From the NCBI RefSeq assembly GCF_031845375.1, contig NZ_JAVREK010000003.1, positions 186,001-250,000 of the forward strand: a DNA stretch of 64,000 bases. The letters are read 5' to 3'. Within the stretch, counting starts at the first letter, position 1, and each line of letters opens with the position of its first letter. The stretch comes from Streptomonospora wellingtoniae. Lineage in GTDB: Bacteria > Actinomycetota > Actinomycetes > Streptosporangiales > Streptosporangiaceae. Under the pieces are notes generated by a model. The model searched no databases. It was given only the letters and a program-made list of their open reading frames with translations, and was not told where the DNA came from. Below are positions 33,561 through 41,166 of this stretch, one piece after another. A program made the translations under genes and the position numbers.

Positions 33561-34417
33561 GTCCGTGCCTCCGCTGGTTTCCACCGGCTCACGCGGTGAT
33601 CGAGAAGTCCGACGAGGAAGTTGAGGATCGCGGCGATCACGCTGAGCACCACGAGAGTCGCGAACACGCCCGCGGTGTCGAACGTGGCCGCGGAGTTGCT
33701 GATGAGGTAGCCCAGGCCGCGGTTGGACGCGACCAGCTCGCCGATCACGGCACCGATCAGCGCATAGGGGATCGCCACCTTGAGTCCGGTGAGCATCCCG
33801 GTCATGGACGCGGGAAGCACCACCTTGAGCGCGATGTCGCGGCGCCCGCCGCCCATGAGCCGGACCGCGTCGATGAGGCCGCGGTCGACCTCGCGCACGC
33901 CGGCGGCGGTGTTGAGGAAGACGAGGAAGAACACGGTCACCGCCGCGAGCAGGATCTTCATGTCCATCTCGATCCCGAACCAGACGATGAACAGCGGGGC
34001 CAGCGCCACCTTCGGGATGGCGTACAGCGCCATGATGAAGGGATCCAGCACCTTGTAGAACGTCGGGATGGACGCCAGCACGAACCCGAGCAGCGCACCG
34101 CCGGCGGAGCCGAGCGCGTAGCCGTACACCACTTCCTGGAGGGTGATCCAGGAGTGCATCCACAGCGTGCCGTCGGCGTTCCAGTCGACCAGGCGGGCCC
34201 AGATGTCGGTGGGACGGCTGGTGAAGCTGGAGTCGAAGAGCCGCCCGGCCGCCAGCTGCCAGGCCGCGACCAGGCCGACGATCAGCGCGACGCGCGCGGC
34301 CCACACGGAGGTGGTGCGGCCGTTGCGCTCCCACCAGGAGCGCTGCAGCACTACGACGTCGGCTCGCGTCTCGGACTCGGTCTTCAGCGATTCCGTCGAT
34401 TCGGTCATAGCGCTCAT
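33557..34417 (-). CDS. SsuC-type ABC transporter permease (second system)
   Basis: Permease of about 286 residues with six hydrophobic segments (first VWAARVALIVGLVAAWQLAAG). The coupling loop is IDAVRLMGGGRRDIALKVVLPASMTGMLTGLKV. Start ATG 34417 overlaps the ATPase stop and its own stop overlaps the binding-protein start, giving strict translational coupling in the order ATPase, permease, receptor. Confidence 0.9.
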   Translation of the reverse strand: MSAMTESTESLKTESETRADVVVLQRSWWERNGRTTSVWAARVALIVGLVAAWQLAAGRLFDSSFTSRPTDIWARLVDWNADGTLWMHSWITLQEVVYGYALGSAGGALLGFVLASIPTFYKVLDPFIMALYAIPKVALAPLFIVWFGIEMDMKILLAAVTVFFLVFLNTAAGVREVDRGLIDAVRLMGGGRRDIALKVVLPASMTGMLTGLKVAIPYALIGAVIGELVASNRGLGYLISNSAATFDTAGVFATLVVLSVIAAILNFLVGLLDHRVSRWKPAEART

Positions 34418-35178
34418 TTCGCCCCCTTGCGCAGCGCTTCGGTCATCTGCCGGTGCAGCGCGACGAACTCCGGCTCCACGCGCAGCTCGTCGGGATCGCG
34501 CGGACGGGGCAGGTCGATCCCGCGGTCGAGGACGCAGCGCCCCCGCAGCCCCAGCACCACGACGCGGTCGCCGAGCAGCAGGGCCTCCTCGATGTCGTGG
34601 GTCACGAACACAACGGTCTGCCCGCTGTCCTGCCACAGCCGCAGCAGTTCGGCCTGCAGGTCCATGCGCAGCTGGGCGTCCAAGGCGCCGAACGGCTCGT
34701 CCATCAGCAGGGTCTCGGGGTTGCCGACCAGCATCCGGGCCAGGCTGACCCGGCGCCGCATGCCGCCCGAGAGCTCGCGCGGGTAGTGGTGCTCGAACCC
34801 GCTCAAACCGACGCGCTCGACCAGCTCCATGGCGCGCTGCCGCCGCTCGCGGGCGCCGACACCGCTGATCTCCATGGGCATCTCGATGTTGCGGCGCACG
34901 TCGCGCCAGGGCATCAGGGTGTCGCTCTGGGTCAGGTAGCTGATCTCGGTGCGCGGACCGTCGACCGGGCCGCCCTTGTAGGTCACGGTGCCCGATGTGG
35001 GCTGAAGCAGCCCGGAGAGCAGGTTGAGGGCGGTGGACTTGCCGCAGCCGCTGCGCCCCAGGATGGTGACGAAGCTGCCCTGCTCCACCTGCAGGTCGAA
35101 GTCGCGCAGTGCCACGATTCCGGTGTCGTCCTTGACGAACTGCTTCGTCAGGCCCCGTACTTCCAGTAGCGTGCTCAT
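34414..35178 (-). CDS. SsuB-type ABC transporter ATP-binding protein (second system)
   Basis: ATPase of about 254 residues. Walker A GRSGCGKST, Q-loop LTQSDTLMPW, signature LSGGMRRR, Walker B LLMDEPFGALDAQLR and switch FVTHDIEEALLL are all intact. ATG 35178 overlaps the stop of the RraA-like gene upstream (ATGA). Confidence 0.92.
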   Translation of the reverse strand: MSTLLEVRGLTKQFVKDDTGIVALRDFDLQVEQGSFVTILGRSGCGKSTALNLLSGLLQPTSGTVTYKGGPVDGPRTEISYLTQSDTLMPWRDVRRNIEMPMEISGVGARERRQRAMELVERVGLSGFEHHYPRELSGGMRRRVSLARMLVGNPETLLMDEPFGALDAQLRMDLQAELLRLWQDSGQTVVFVTHDIEEALLLGDRVVVLGLRGRCVLDRGIDLPRPRDPDELRVEPEFVALHRQMTEALRKGAK

Positions 35179-35825
35179 TCTCGCACTCTGCCCGCCGTGT
35201 CGTCCTCGGCCCGCAGGCCGTAGGCGTCGTAACTGAGTTCTCCGGAGCGCCAGCGCTCCCGCAGGCCGTCCTCCTTGGCGATCCGCGCGCGGACCGCCTC
35301 CACGGTGGCCTCGACCCGGTCCGCCGGCACGGCCGCCGCACCGTCGTCGTCGAGCAGCACCACGTCGCCCGGCGCGACGGCGGTGCCGCCCAGGTGCACC
35401 GGCACGTCGACGGAGCCGCGGACGTCCTTGGTGGCGCCGCGCACGCGCCGCCAGCGCGTCCACACCGGCAGGCCCATCGCGCGCAGGTCGGCCACGTCGC
35501 GCACGGACGCGTCGACCAGCACACCGGCCGCGCCCTGGACCTTGGCCTGCGTGGCCAGCAGGTCGCCGAACAGCGCCACCGGGCGGGGCTCGGGCATTGT
35601 CAGCACGAGGATCTCGCCCGGCTGCAGGCGCGACATCACCTCGTGCACGGCGCGGTTGTCGTCCTGGCCGCACAGTGCGATGCGCGCGGGCCCGGCCACC
35701 CTGCTGCCGCGCAGCAGGGGCTCCAGGCCGATGTCGATCAGGCCCGCGCGTCCGCCGGCCTCATAGACGGTGGCCACACCCGCCTCGCCGAGCTCGGCCA
35801 CCGCAGCCCGCGTCACCCCGCTCAC
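35175..35825 (-). CDS. RraA/HMG-CHA aldolase family protein (GalC-like)
   Basis: Class II pyruvate aldolase fold, 216 residues. GVLVDASVRDVADLRAMGLPVW contains the R-D metal/substrate pair, and GDVVLLDDDGAAAVPADRV is the conserved late motif. Members cleave 4-hydroxy-4-methyl- or 4-carboxy-4-hydroxy-2-oxoadipate to pyruvate plus pyruvate or oxaloacetate; RraA itself lacks the activity. Next to a GalB-like gene the carboxy-hydroxy-oxoadipate reaction is favoured. GTG 35825 overlaps the previous stop (GTGA). Confidence 0.83.
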   Translation of the reverse strand: MSGVTRAAVAELGEAGVATVYEAGGRAGLIDIGLEPLLRGSRVAGPARIALCGQDDNRAVHEVMSRLQPGEILVLTMPEPRPVALFGDLLATQAKVQGAAGVLVDASVRDVADLRAMGLPVWTRWRRVRGATKDVRGSVDVPVHLGGTAVAPGDVVLLDDDGAAAVPADRVEATVEAVRARIAKEDGLRERWRSGELSYDAYGLRAEDDTAGRVRE

Positions 35826-36538
35826 AGCGACGCCACCGCATTCGGCAGCAGCCGGTGGAACGCCTCGGCCTGGCGGATGCCGGCATCGCCGGTGACCTTG
35901 CGCGCGTGGTTGCCGCGCTGGTCGGCCCGCTGTCGATAGTAGTCCTGCAGGTACTGCTGGGCCGCCATGGCCGACATGGCCTCCACCTTCTGCTCGAACA
36001 CCGGGGTGATGTCGACGTAGACCGTGGGCACGAACCCGCAGAGCTCGGGCTGGTGCGGCTCGAAGACCAGGAACTCCGACGGCGGCGCGGTGCGGAACCC
36101 GCTGGCCACGCCGGCGCCCGAGGTCAGCAGCCGGGCCTGGGCCACCGCGGCGTGGGCCGCGGGGTGGTCGGGGTTGAAGGGGTCCTTCTCCGGGTGGGTG
36201 AGCACCACGTGCGGCGCGAAGTCGCGCATCATCTCGGCCAGGCGGTCGACGGCCTCGGGGCCCACGGTCAATGGGTAGTCGCCCAGGTCCAGCGCCTCGA
36301 AGCGGGCGCCCACCGCGGCCGCGGCCTTCTCGGCCTCGGCGTGGCGGAGGCGCTTGACGTTCTCCTCGGTCTGGCCCGGCTGCTCCCAGAGCTTCCCCGA
36401 CTCGCCGCGCTCCCCGTAGGACAGGGCGACGACGAGCGCCTCTCCGCCCGCGGCGGTGTGGCAGGCGACGGCTCCGGCGGCGCGCCAGACGAAGTCGGCG
36501 CTGTGCGCGCCCACGACCATCATGCGGCGGTTGCTCAT
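35822..36538 (-). CDS. PIG-L family protein resembling 4-oxalomesaconate hydratase (GalB-like)
   Basis: 238 residues of the LmbE/PIG-L fold. The first metal motif is AHSADFVWRAAGAVA instead of the deacetylase A-H-P-D-D-E, followed by LSYGERGESGKLWEQPG and ALDLGDYPL. These are the motifs I recall for Pseudomonas putida GalB, a PIG-L-fold 4-oxalomesaconate hydratase, rather than for sugar deacetylases. A late HPEKDPFNPDHPAAHAAV carries further His ligands. ATG 36538 follows GGAGGG and overlaps the previous stop. Partnering with the GalC-like aldolase makes a hydratase/aldolase pair. Assignment is from motif memory. Confidence 0.75.
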   Translation of the reverse strand: MSNRRMMVVGAHSADFVWRAAGAVACHTAAGGEALVVALSYGERGESGKLWEQPGQTEENVKRLRHAEAEKAAAAVGARFEALDLGDYPLTVGPEAVDRLAEMMRDFAPHVVLTHPEKDPFNPDHPAAHAAVAQARLLTSGAGVASGFRTAPPSEFLVFEPHQPELCGFVPTVYVDITPVFEQKVEAMSAMAAQQYLQDYYRQRADQRGNHARKVTGDAGIRQAEAFHRLLPNAVASL

Positions 36539-37500
36539 CGGGGTCCCTCCTGGGCGGCGGTGGCGGCACCGGCCCTCTCGCTGTCGGCACCGGCCAGCCA
36601 CCGGGAGTTGGCCACCGCCATGGTGCGGATCTCGGATTCGGTGAAGCCCTCGGCGAGGAGCCAGTCGGCCAGGATCGCCAGGCCGTCCTCGACCGGGGGG
36701 TTGAACGGCTGGCCGAGGTCGCTGGAGAGCACGGAGTTCTCCGGACCGGCCGCGCGGACGTTGTCGACCCAGGTGCGCCACTCGACCTTGCCGGTGTAGG
36801 GCGTGGTGAAGCAGCGCTCCAGCAGTACGCCCTGCTCGGCCAGGCGGCGCTGGCGCTCGGCGGCCACGCGCTGGGAGGTGAACTCCGGGTGGGTCACCAC
36901 CACGCGGCGCACGCCCTCGTCGAGCGCCGCACGGGTGACGACCTCGATCTCGCCGGTGCTGAGGTGGCCGGTGGCCAGGGTCATGTCGTGCTTGGCGATA
37001 ACGCGCAGCACCTGCCGCGTGATCTCGCGAACCCCGCCGTCGGGGTCGAGGACCTCGACCGGGTCGGCGGCCATGCCCTCGGCGCGCAACTCGTCCTGGA
37101 GCTGCGCCCACATCGGCGGCGTGGCCCCTTCGGGCATGGCCGCGGTGCACTCCCGCTGGTTGGAGCTGTCGACCGTGGGCAGCCAGACGACCTGGGCGCC
37201 GCCGCGGCCGGCGATGTCGACCGCGACGGGATTGAGGCCGCCGACCGAGCCGTTGAGCGTGATCGCGCCGACCGCGCGGCATTCGGGCACCGCCGCGTTG
37301 ACCACGGCGGCGCGCTCCGCGGTGGGGACGTAGTGCGACTTCAGCACGAAGCCGGCCAGTCCCGCCGCGGCGAAGCGCGGAGCCAGGGCGAGGTCGTCGA
37401 TCCGCCGCCGCATCACGTCCGGTGCGACGTGGATGTGGGTGTCGTAGGCCCCCGCGACGAGTTCCCGCGCCCGGGGCGATGGCGTCGGTTGCTCCGTCAT
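36535..37500 (-). CDS. DUF6282 amidohydrolase-like protein
   Basis: First gene of the operon, 321 residues. YDTHIHVAPDVMRRR (H-x-H), LKSHYVPTAERAAVVN (carboxylated-Lys-like Lys and His), VVVTHPEFTS and SVLSSDLGQPFNPP (late Asp) make an amidohydrolase-superfamily metal site. LigI, which opens 2-pyrone-4,6-dicarboxylate to oxalomesaconate, belongs to the same superfamily, so a lactonase feeding the GalB-like step is an attractive inference but unproven. ATG 37500 lies 37 bp from a perfect FCD-type dyad. Confidence 0.78.
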   Translation of the reverse strand: MTEQPTPSPRARELVAGAYDTHIHVAPDVMRRRIDDLALAPRFAAAGLAGFVLKSHYVPTAERAAVVNAAVPECRAVGAITLNGSVGGLNPVAVDIAGRGGAQVVWLPTVDSSNQRECTAAMPEGATPPMWAQLQDELRAEGMAADPVEVLDPDGGVREITRQVLRVIAKHDMTLATGHLSTGEIEVVTRAALDEGVRRVVVTHPEFTSQRVAAERQRRLAEQGVLLERCFTTPYTGKVEWRTWVDNVRAAGPENSVLSSDLGQPFNPPVEDGLAILADWLLAEGFTESEIRTMAVANSRWLAGADSERAGAATAAQEGPR

Positions 37501-37535
37501 ACCGCCTCAAATCAGTGTCGACATAATGACTGAAG

Positions 37536-37551
37536 AAATTGTTAACAATTT
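37536..37551. promoter_or_regulatory. Perfect 16-bp palindrome AAATTGTTAACAATTT
   Basis: Lies 36 bp upstream of the operon's first start codon in an AT-rich island. TTGTTAACAA fits FCD-GntR operators, and the GntR gene ends 150 bp away on the same strand. It probably overlaps the operon promoter. Confidence 0.68.
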
Positions 37552-37704
37552 TGATCACACGTGTCAAGGCTCACGTGAAGCGAATCTCCGCTGGTCGAGG
37601 CGCATCCTCGGGCTGCGGACATGACGAGGCGCGGCCCGCGCGCCCGTGGAAGCGGGCCGCGCCGACCGCGCCGCCGTCGGAGTCCGTGGTCTGGGGCCGG
37701 CCCC

Positions 37705-38406
37705 CTACACCCGCAGGCTGCTGCCCGGAGTGACCTCCTTGAGCGCGCCGATGACACTGCCCAGGTGCGTGCGCATGGCGCGCTCGGCGGCCTCGGGATC
37801 GTGGGACCCGATGGCGTCGATGATCGCCAGGTGCTCGGGCAGCGAGACGGTGGGCCGGCCGGGCTGCAGCGACAGCCGGAACTGGTGGCGCACGCTCTGC
37901 GCACGCAGCCGCTCCAGGACCGCGCCCGCGGTGTGCTGGCCGCTCAGCTCGCGGATGCGGCGGTGCAGCAGCTGGTTCGCCTCGGAGTAGCCGAGCACGT
38001 CGCCCTCGCCGACCAGCCGCCGCATCCGGTCCCCGACCTCGCGCAGCTCGGCCGCATGCTCGTCGCCCACCCGCTCGGCGGCCTTCGCGGCGCACAGCCC
38101 TTCCAGCATCATCCGCACCTCGCAGATCTCGACGGCCTCGTCCAGCGAGACCGCACGCACCCGCGCTCCCCTATTCTGCTCGCGCTCGACCAGGCCCTCC
38201 TCGGTGAGCTGGAGCAGCGCCGAACGCACCGCGCTGCGGCTGGTACCGAACCGGGCGGACAGGTCCGCCTCGACGAGGCGCTGCTCGGGCGCGAACTCGC
38301 CGCTGGTGATGCCCTCGCGGATCGCCGCGGCGACCGAGCCCCCCGCACCCCTCTCCCGACTTCCGGCCGTACGCTGCGAGCGCGACTCCCCGTGGTTCGT
38401 AGCCAC
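37705..38406 (-). CDS. GntR-family regulator, FCD subfamily (second)
   Basis: Regulator of about 233 residues. HTH: FAPEQRLVEADLSARFGTSRSAVRSALLQLTEEGLVEREQNRGARV. FCD domain: EICEVRMMLEGLCAAKAAERV, SEANQLLHRRIRELSGQ and PEHLAIIDAIGSHDPEAAERAMRTHL. GTG 38406 (GAGGG upstream) is preferred over ATG 38448 because two dyads (38440-38455, 38455-38466) lie just upstream, but the longer start is possible. It sits between the operon and a divergent dehydrogenase and likely controls both. Confidence 0.88.
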   Translation of the reverse strand: MATNHGESRSQRTAGSRERGAGGSVAAAIREGITSGEFAPEQRLVEADLSARFGTSRSAVRSALLQLTEEGLVEREQNRGARVRAVSLDEAVEICEVRMMLEGLCAAKAAERVGDEHAAELREVGDRMRRLVGEGDVLGYSEANQLLHRRIRELSGQHTAGAVLERLRAQSVRHQFRLSLQPGRPTVSLPEHLAIIDAIGSHDPEAAERAMRTHLGSVIGALKEVTPGSSLRV

Positions 38407-38439
38407 TTTCCCTCGCTTCCCGGTGCTCCACCGGCCCCG

Positions 38440-38466
38440 ATTGCCCATCGGCAATATTGTCGCCAA
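38440..38466. promoter_or_regulatory. ATTGCC-N4-GGCAAT and ATTG-N4-CAAT dyads
   Basis: Two inverted repeats, the first perfect 6-4-6 (38440-38455), the second 4-4-4 (38455-38466), in the region between the GntR gene and the divergent dehydrogenase. Candidate operators for autoregulation; note that the sequence differs from the 37536 palindrome apart from the ATTG/CAAT cores. Confidence 0.45.
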
Positions 38467-38522
38467 TTTCGTTGTCAGATTACTGTAGACCTGCTTCGAT
38501 CGACGACTGTGGGGAGCTGACC

Positions 38523-39317
38523 GTGAGTGGCGAGCAAGCGAGGGGCGTCCGGATCGCCGTACTGGGCCTGGGAGAGGCCGGCGGTCTGATCGCCGCCGAC
38601 CTGCGCGACGCCGGCGCGCGCGTGCAAGGCTACGATCCGGCCGAGAACGCGCCCCAGGGCGTCGCCGACACGGCCGACGAGGCGGCGGCCGCCGCCGGGT
38701 GCGACCTCGTACTCAGCGTCAACAGCTCCAAGGCCGCCCTCGACGCGCTGCACAGCGGCCTGTCCGGAACCGGGCCCGGCACCGTGTGGGCCGACCTGAA
38801 CACCGCGGCGCCCCGGCTCAAGCGGCAGCTCGCTGAGACCGCGGCCGAGGCGGGGATCGGCTTCGCAGACATCTCGCTGATGGCCCCGGTCCCCGGCCGC
38901 GGCCTGCGCACGCCGATGCTCGCCTCCGGGCCGAGCGCCGCCCGCTGCGCCGAGCTGCTGGGGCCGCTCGGCGCCGGCGTCGAGGTGCTGGAGGGGCCGG
39001 CCGGTCTGGCCGCCGAGCGCAAGCTCCTGCGCAGCGTCTTCTTCAAGGGGATGGCGGCGGCCGTGGTCGAGGCGCTGGAGGCCGGGCGCGCCGCCGGGTG
39101 CGAGGAGTGGCTGCGCGGCAACATCGCCGACGAGCTGCAGCGCGCCGACGCCGACACGGTGCAGCGCCTCGTCGAGGGCAGCCGCCTGCACGCCGTCCGC
39201 CGCACGGACGAGATGCAGGCCGCCTCCGACATGCTCACCGATCTGGGCGTGGCACCGCGGGTCAGCTCCGCCAGCCGGGACCTGCTGCAGGACCTGCAGC
39301 ACCGCGACCAGGTGTGA
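38523..39317 (+). CDS. NAD(P)-binding dehydrogenase with DUF1932 C-terminus
   Basis: Beta-hydroxyacid-dehydrogenase-like protein of about 264 residues. The Rossmann motif is VLGLGEAGGLIAADLRDAGARVQGYD. The C-terminal DUF1932-type part has ERKLLRSVFFKGMAAAVVEALEAGRAAGCEEWL with the conserved Lys, and LHAVRRTDEMQAASDMLTDLG. It is divergent from the regulator and so likely part of the same regulon. It could reduce or oxidise a 3-hydroxyacid intermediate. GTG 38523 has GGGGAG about 6 bases upstream. Confidence 0.83.
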   Translation: MSGEQARGVRIAVLGLGEAGGLIAADLRDAGARVQGYDPAENAPQGVADTADEAAAAAGCDLVLSVNSSKAALDALHSGLSGTGPGTVWADLNTAAPRLKRQLAETAAEAGIGFADISLMAPVPGRGLRTPMLASGPSAARCAELLGPLGAGVEVLEGPAGLAAERKLLRSVFFKGMAAAVVEALEAGRAAGCEEWLRGNIADELQRADADTVQRLVEGSRLHAVRRTDEMQAASDMLTDLGVAPRVSSASRDLLQDLQHRDQV

Positions 39318-39390
39318 CGTCCCGCCGCGTCGGCGACAACCGACGCCCGGAAGGCCCCTCGTGTGCCGCCGCGGCGCCCGGCGGCCTCGC

Positions 39391-39428
39391 CGCCGGCGGG
39401 CTCCGCCCGTACGCGGAGCCCGCCGGCG
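39391..39428. terminator. Perfect 16-bp hairpin between convergent genes
   Basis: CGCCGGCGGGCTCCGC pairs with GCGGAGCCCGCCGGCG across a 6-base loop, between the dehydrogenase stop and the VOC gene stop. Confidence 0.8.
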
Positions 39429-39438
39429 CGAGTGCCCC

Positions 39439-39816
39439 TCAGACCGGGTTGATACGTGCCCTGAGCAGGCAGAACTCGTTGCCTTCAGGGTCGGCGAGGA
39501 CGTGCCAGGACTCCTCACCGGTCTGACCGACGTCGGCGGGCCGGGCCCCGGCGGCCAGGAGGCGTTCGAGCTCGGCTTCCTGGTCGCGGTCGGTGGCGTT
39601 GAGGTCGATGTGCAGCCGGAGGTCCGCCTTCTTCGGCTCGTCGTTGCGGCTGAAGACGATGGTCGGCTGCGGGCCGCCGAACCCCTCACGCGTCCCGATC
39701 TCGACGCAGTCCTCCTCGCGATCGAGGACGACGAAATCCAGGATTTCGCACCAGAAGCGCGCCAGCACTTCGGGGTCGCGGCATTCGAGTACCAGCTCAC
39801 CGATCCGGCAGGCCAT
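39439..39816 (-). CDS. VOC/glyoxalase-like domain protein
   Basis: Single vicinal-oxygen-chelate protein of 125 residues: LVLECRDPEVLARFWCEILDFVV, a middle LRLHIDLNATDRDQEAELERLLAAGA and HVLADPEGNEFCLLRA. Metal ligands would be a subset of these His/Glu residues. Members include dioxygenases, antibiotic-binding and hypothetical proteins, and no neighbour decides. ATG 39816 has GGAGAGAAGG upstream. Confidence 0.85.
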   Translation of the reverse strand: MACRIGELVLECRDPEVLARFWCEILDFVVLDREEDCVEIGTREGFGGPQPTIVFSRNDEPKKADLRLHIDLNATDRDQEAELERLLAAGARPADVGQTGEESWHVLADPEGNEFCLLRARINPV

Positions 39817-40160
39817 TGACGAACCTTCTCTCCGTGTGTTGGGAGTGCGGGTGGCCGCGGGCGGCCTTATGGGGTCCGCGGCGAGAACACGTGGCGAATG
39901 TACCGGGCGAGACGAGCAGGAGCGAGGGGTTTTCCCGACCCCGGCCCCCGGACCGCCGACCGGGCGGCCTGGCGGCCAACGTGTCGCCGCCCTCCGGCGC
40001 GGCCCGCCGGAGAACCGCCGTGCCGGGCAGGCGAATCCCCGCTGCGGTCGGCACCCGGGACACAGTCCGGAATCGGGCCGCGCGTCGGGTTTGACCGGCG
40101 GCGCGGGGCGCGGAAAAGTGCGAAGCACACCATCACATCCCCTGAGACCGTGGAGCCACC
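39817..40160. other. Gene-free stretch between VOC and DUF574 genes
   Basis: 344 bp of divergent intergenic DNA with no credible gene, no strong dyad and no recognisable promoter boxes. It must hold the promoters of both flanking genes. Confidence 0.4.
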
Positions 40161-40997
40161 TTGAGCGAGCACGATTCCGCATCCGGCCCGGACACGCCGC
40201 CGCCGTCCCTCGACCTGTCGGTGCCGCACTCGGCCCGCGTGTGGAACTACTGGCTGGGCGGCAAGGACAACTACGAGGCCGACCGCATCGCCGGCGACGG
40301 AGTCCTGGCCACCATTCCCGACATCCCCGACGGTGCGCGCGCCGAGCGGGCGTTCCTCACCCGCGTGGTCCGCTACCTCGTGGAGGAGGCCGGCATCCGC
40401 CAGTTCCTCGACATCGGCACCGGCCTGCCCACTGCCGACAACACCCACGAGGTCGCCCAGCGCCTCGCGCCCGAGAGCACGATCGTCTACGTGGACAACG
40501 ACCCGCTGGTGATGGTGCACGCCCGCGCACTGCTGACCAGCACGCCCGAAGGCACGACCGACTACATCGAGGCGGACCTGCGCGAGCCCGAGGCCATCCT
40601 CGCCAAGAGCTCGGAGACGCTCGACTTCGACCGGCCCATCGGGCTGATGCTGCTCGGCGTGGTCAACCACGTCGTCGACGACGCCGAGTCCTACGACGTC
40701 GTGTCGCGGCTGGTCCAGGCGATGCCGCCGGGCAGCCACCTCGTGCTCACACACTCCACCGCCGAGATCCACGGCGAGCCGATGCGCCAGGTCATGCGCG
40801 AGATGAACGAGCGGGGCGGCACCCCGATCTGCGCCCGCGACCAGAGGCAGATCGAGGGCTACTTCGACGGCACCGAACTGCTCGAACCAGGTGTGGTCAC
40901 CTGCTCGCAGTGGCGTCCGGAGGACACCGGGCCGGGCCCCCTCGCCGCCGTGCCCGACCCTGTCTACCTCTTCGGCGGCGTCGGCCGGATCGACTGA
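40161..40997 (+). CDS. DUF574-type SAM-dependent methyltransferase (copy B)
   Basis: 278 residues, same length and architecture as copy A: ARVWNYWLGGKDNYEADR, FLDIGTGLPTADNTHEVAQ, IVYVDNDPLVMVHARALL, ADLREPEAIL and a C-terminal VVTCSQWRPED. The start is TTG at 40161 with GGAG about 6 bases upstream. Repeat copy 7 follows its stop by 20 bp, as copy 2 follows copy A. Substrate unknown. Confidence 0.9.
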   Translation: MSEHDSASGPDTPPPSLDLSVPHSARVWNYWLGGKDNYEADRIAGDGVLATIPDIPDGARAERAFLTRVVRYLVEEAGIRQFLDIGTGLPTADNTHEVAQRLAPESTIVYVDNDPLVMVHARALLTSTPEGTTDYIEADLREPEAILAKSSETLDFDRPIGLMLLGVVNHVVDDAESYDVVSRLVQAMPPGSHLVLTHSTAEIHGEPMRQVMREMNERGGTPICARDQRQIEGYFDGTELLEPGVVTCSQWRPEDTGPGPLAAVPDPVYLFGGVGRID

Positions 40998-41017
40998 GCG
41001 GCGCCCGCGAGACCGTC

Positions 41018-41072
41018 GATCTTGTAGCCATCGTGAGTGTAAATCGTTTTCCTTCACGATAGCTACAAGATC
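41018..41072. repeat. Dispersed palindromic element, copy 7
   Basis: Exactly 55 bp; left arm GATCTTGTAGCCATCGT and right arm ACGATAGCTACAAGATC with one mismatch. Spacer GAGTGTAAATCGTTTTCC then TTC. Left flank ACCGTC is shared with decayed copy 8. Between convergent DUF574 and glutamate dehydrogenase genes. Confidence 0.94.
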
Positions 41073-41104
41073 GGCGGGGTTCGGGACCTGTGGACACGGC
41101 CGCG

Positions 41105-41133
41105 GGCCCCGGGCCGCGCGGAGGCCCGGGGCC
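41105..41133. terminator. Perfect 11-bp hairpin downstream of glutamate dehydrogenase
   Basis: GGCCCCGGGCC pairs with GGCCCGGGGCC across a 7-base loop, between repeat copy 7 and the dehydrogenase stop. A separate terminator next to the repeat argues that the repeat itself is not needed as one. Confidence 0.68.
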
Positions 41134-41166
41134 GTCCCTGCGGAGCAGGGCGCCGCCGGCGGCGGC

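Noticed and set aside
2930..41072. The repeats as integron attC sites
   Set aside because: No integrase, genes between copies are large, multi-gene and in mixed orientations, and attC core sites are not visible.
2930..41072. The repeats as intrinsic terminators
   Set aside because: Copy 6 lies between divergent genes, copies 2 and 5 lie by gene starts or remnants, and copy 7 has a separate GC hairpin terminator next to it.
2930..41072. The repeats as a CRISPR array
   Set aside because: Copies are kilobases apart with no spacers of regular length and no cas genes.
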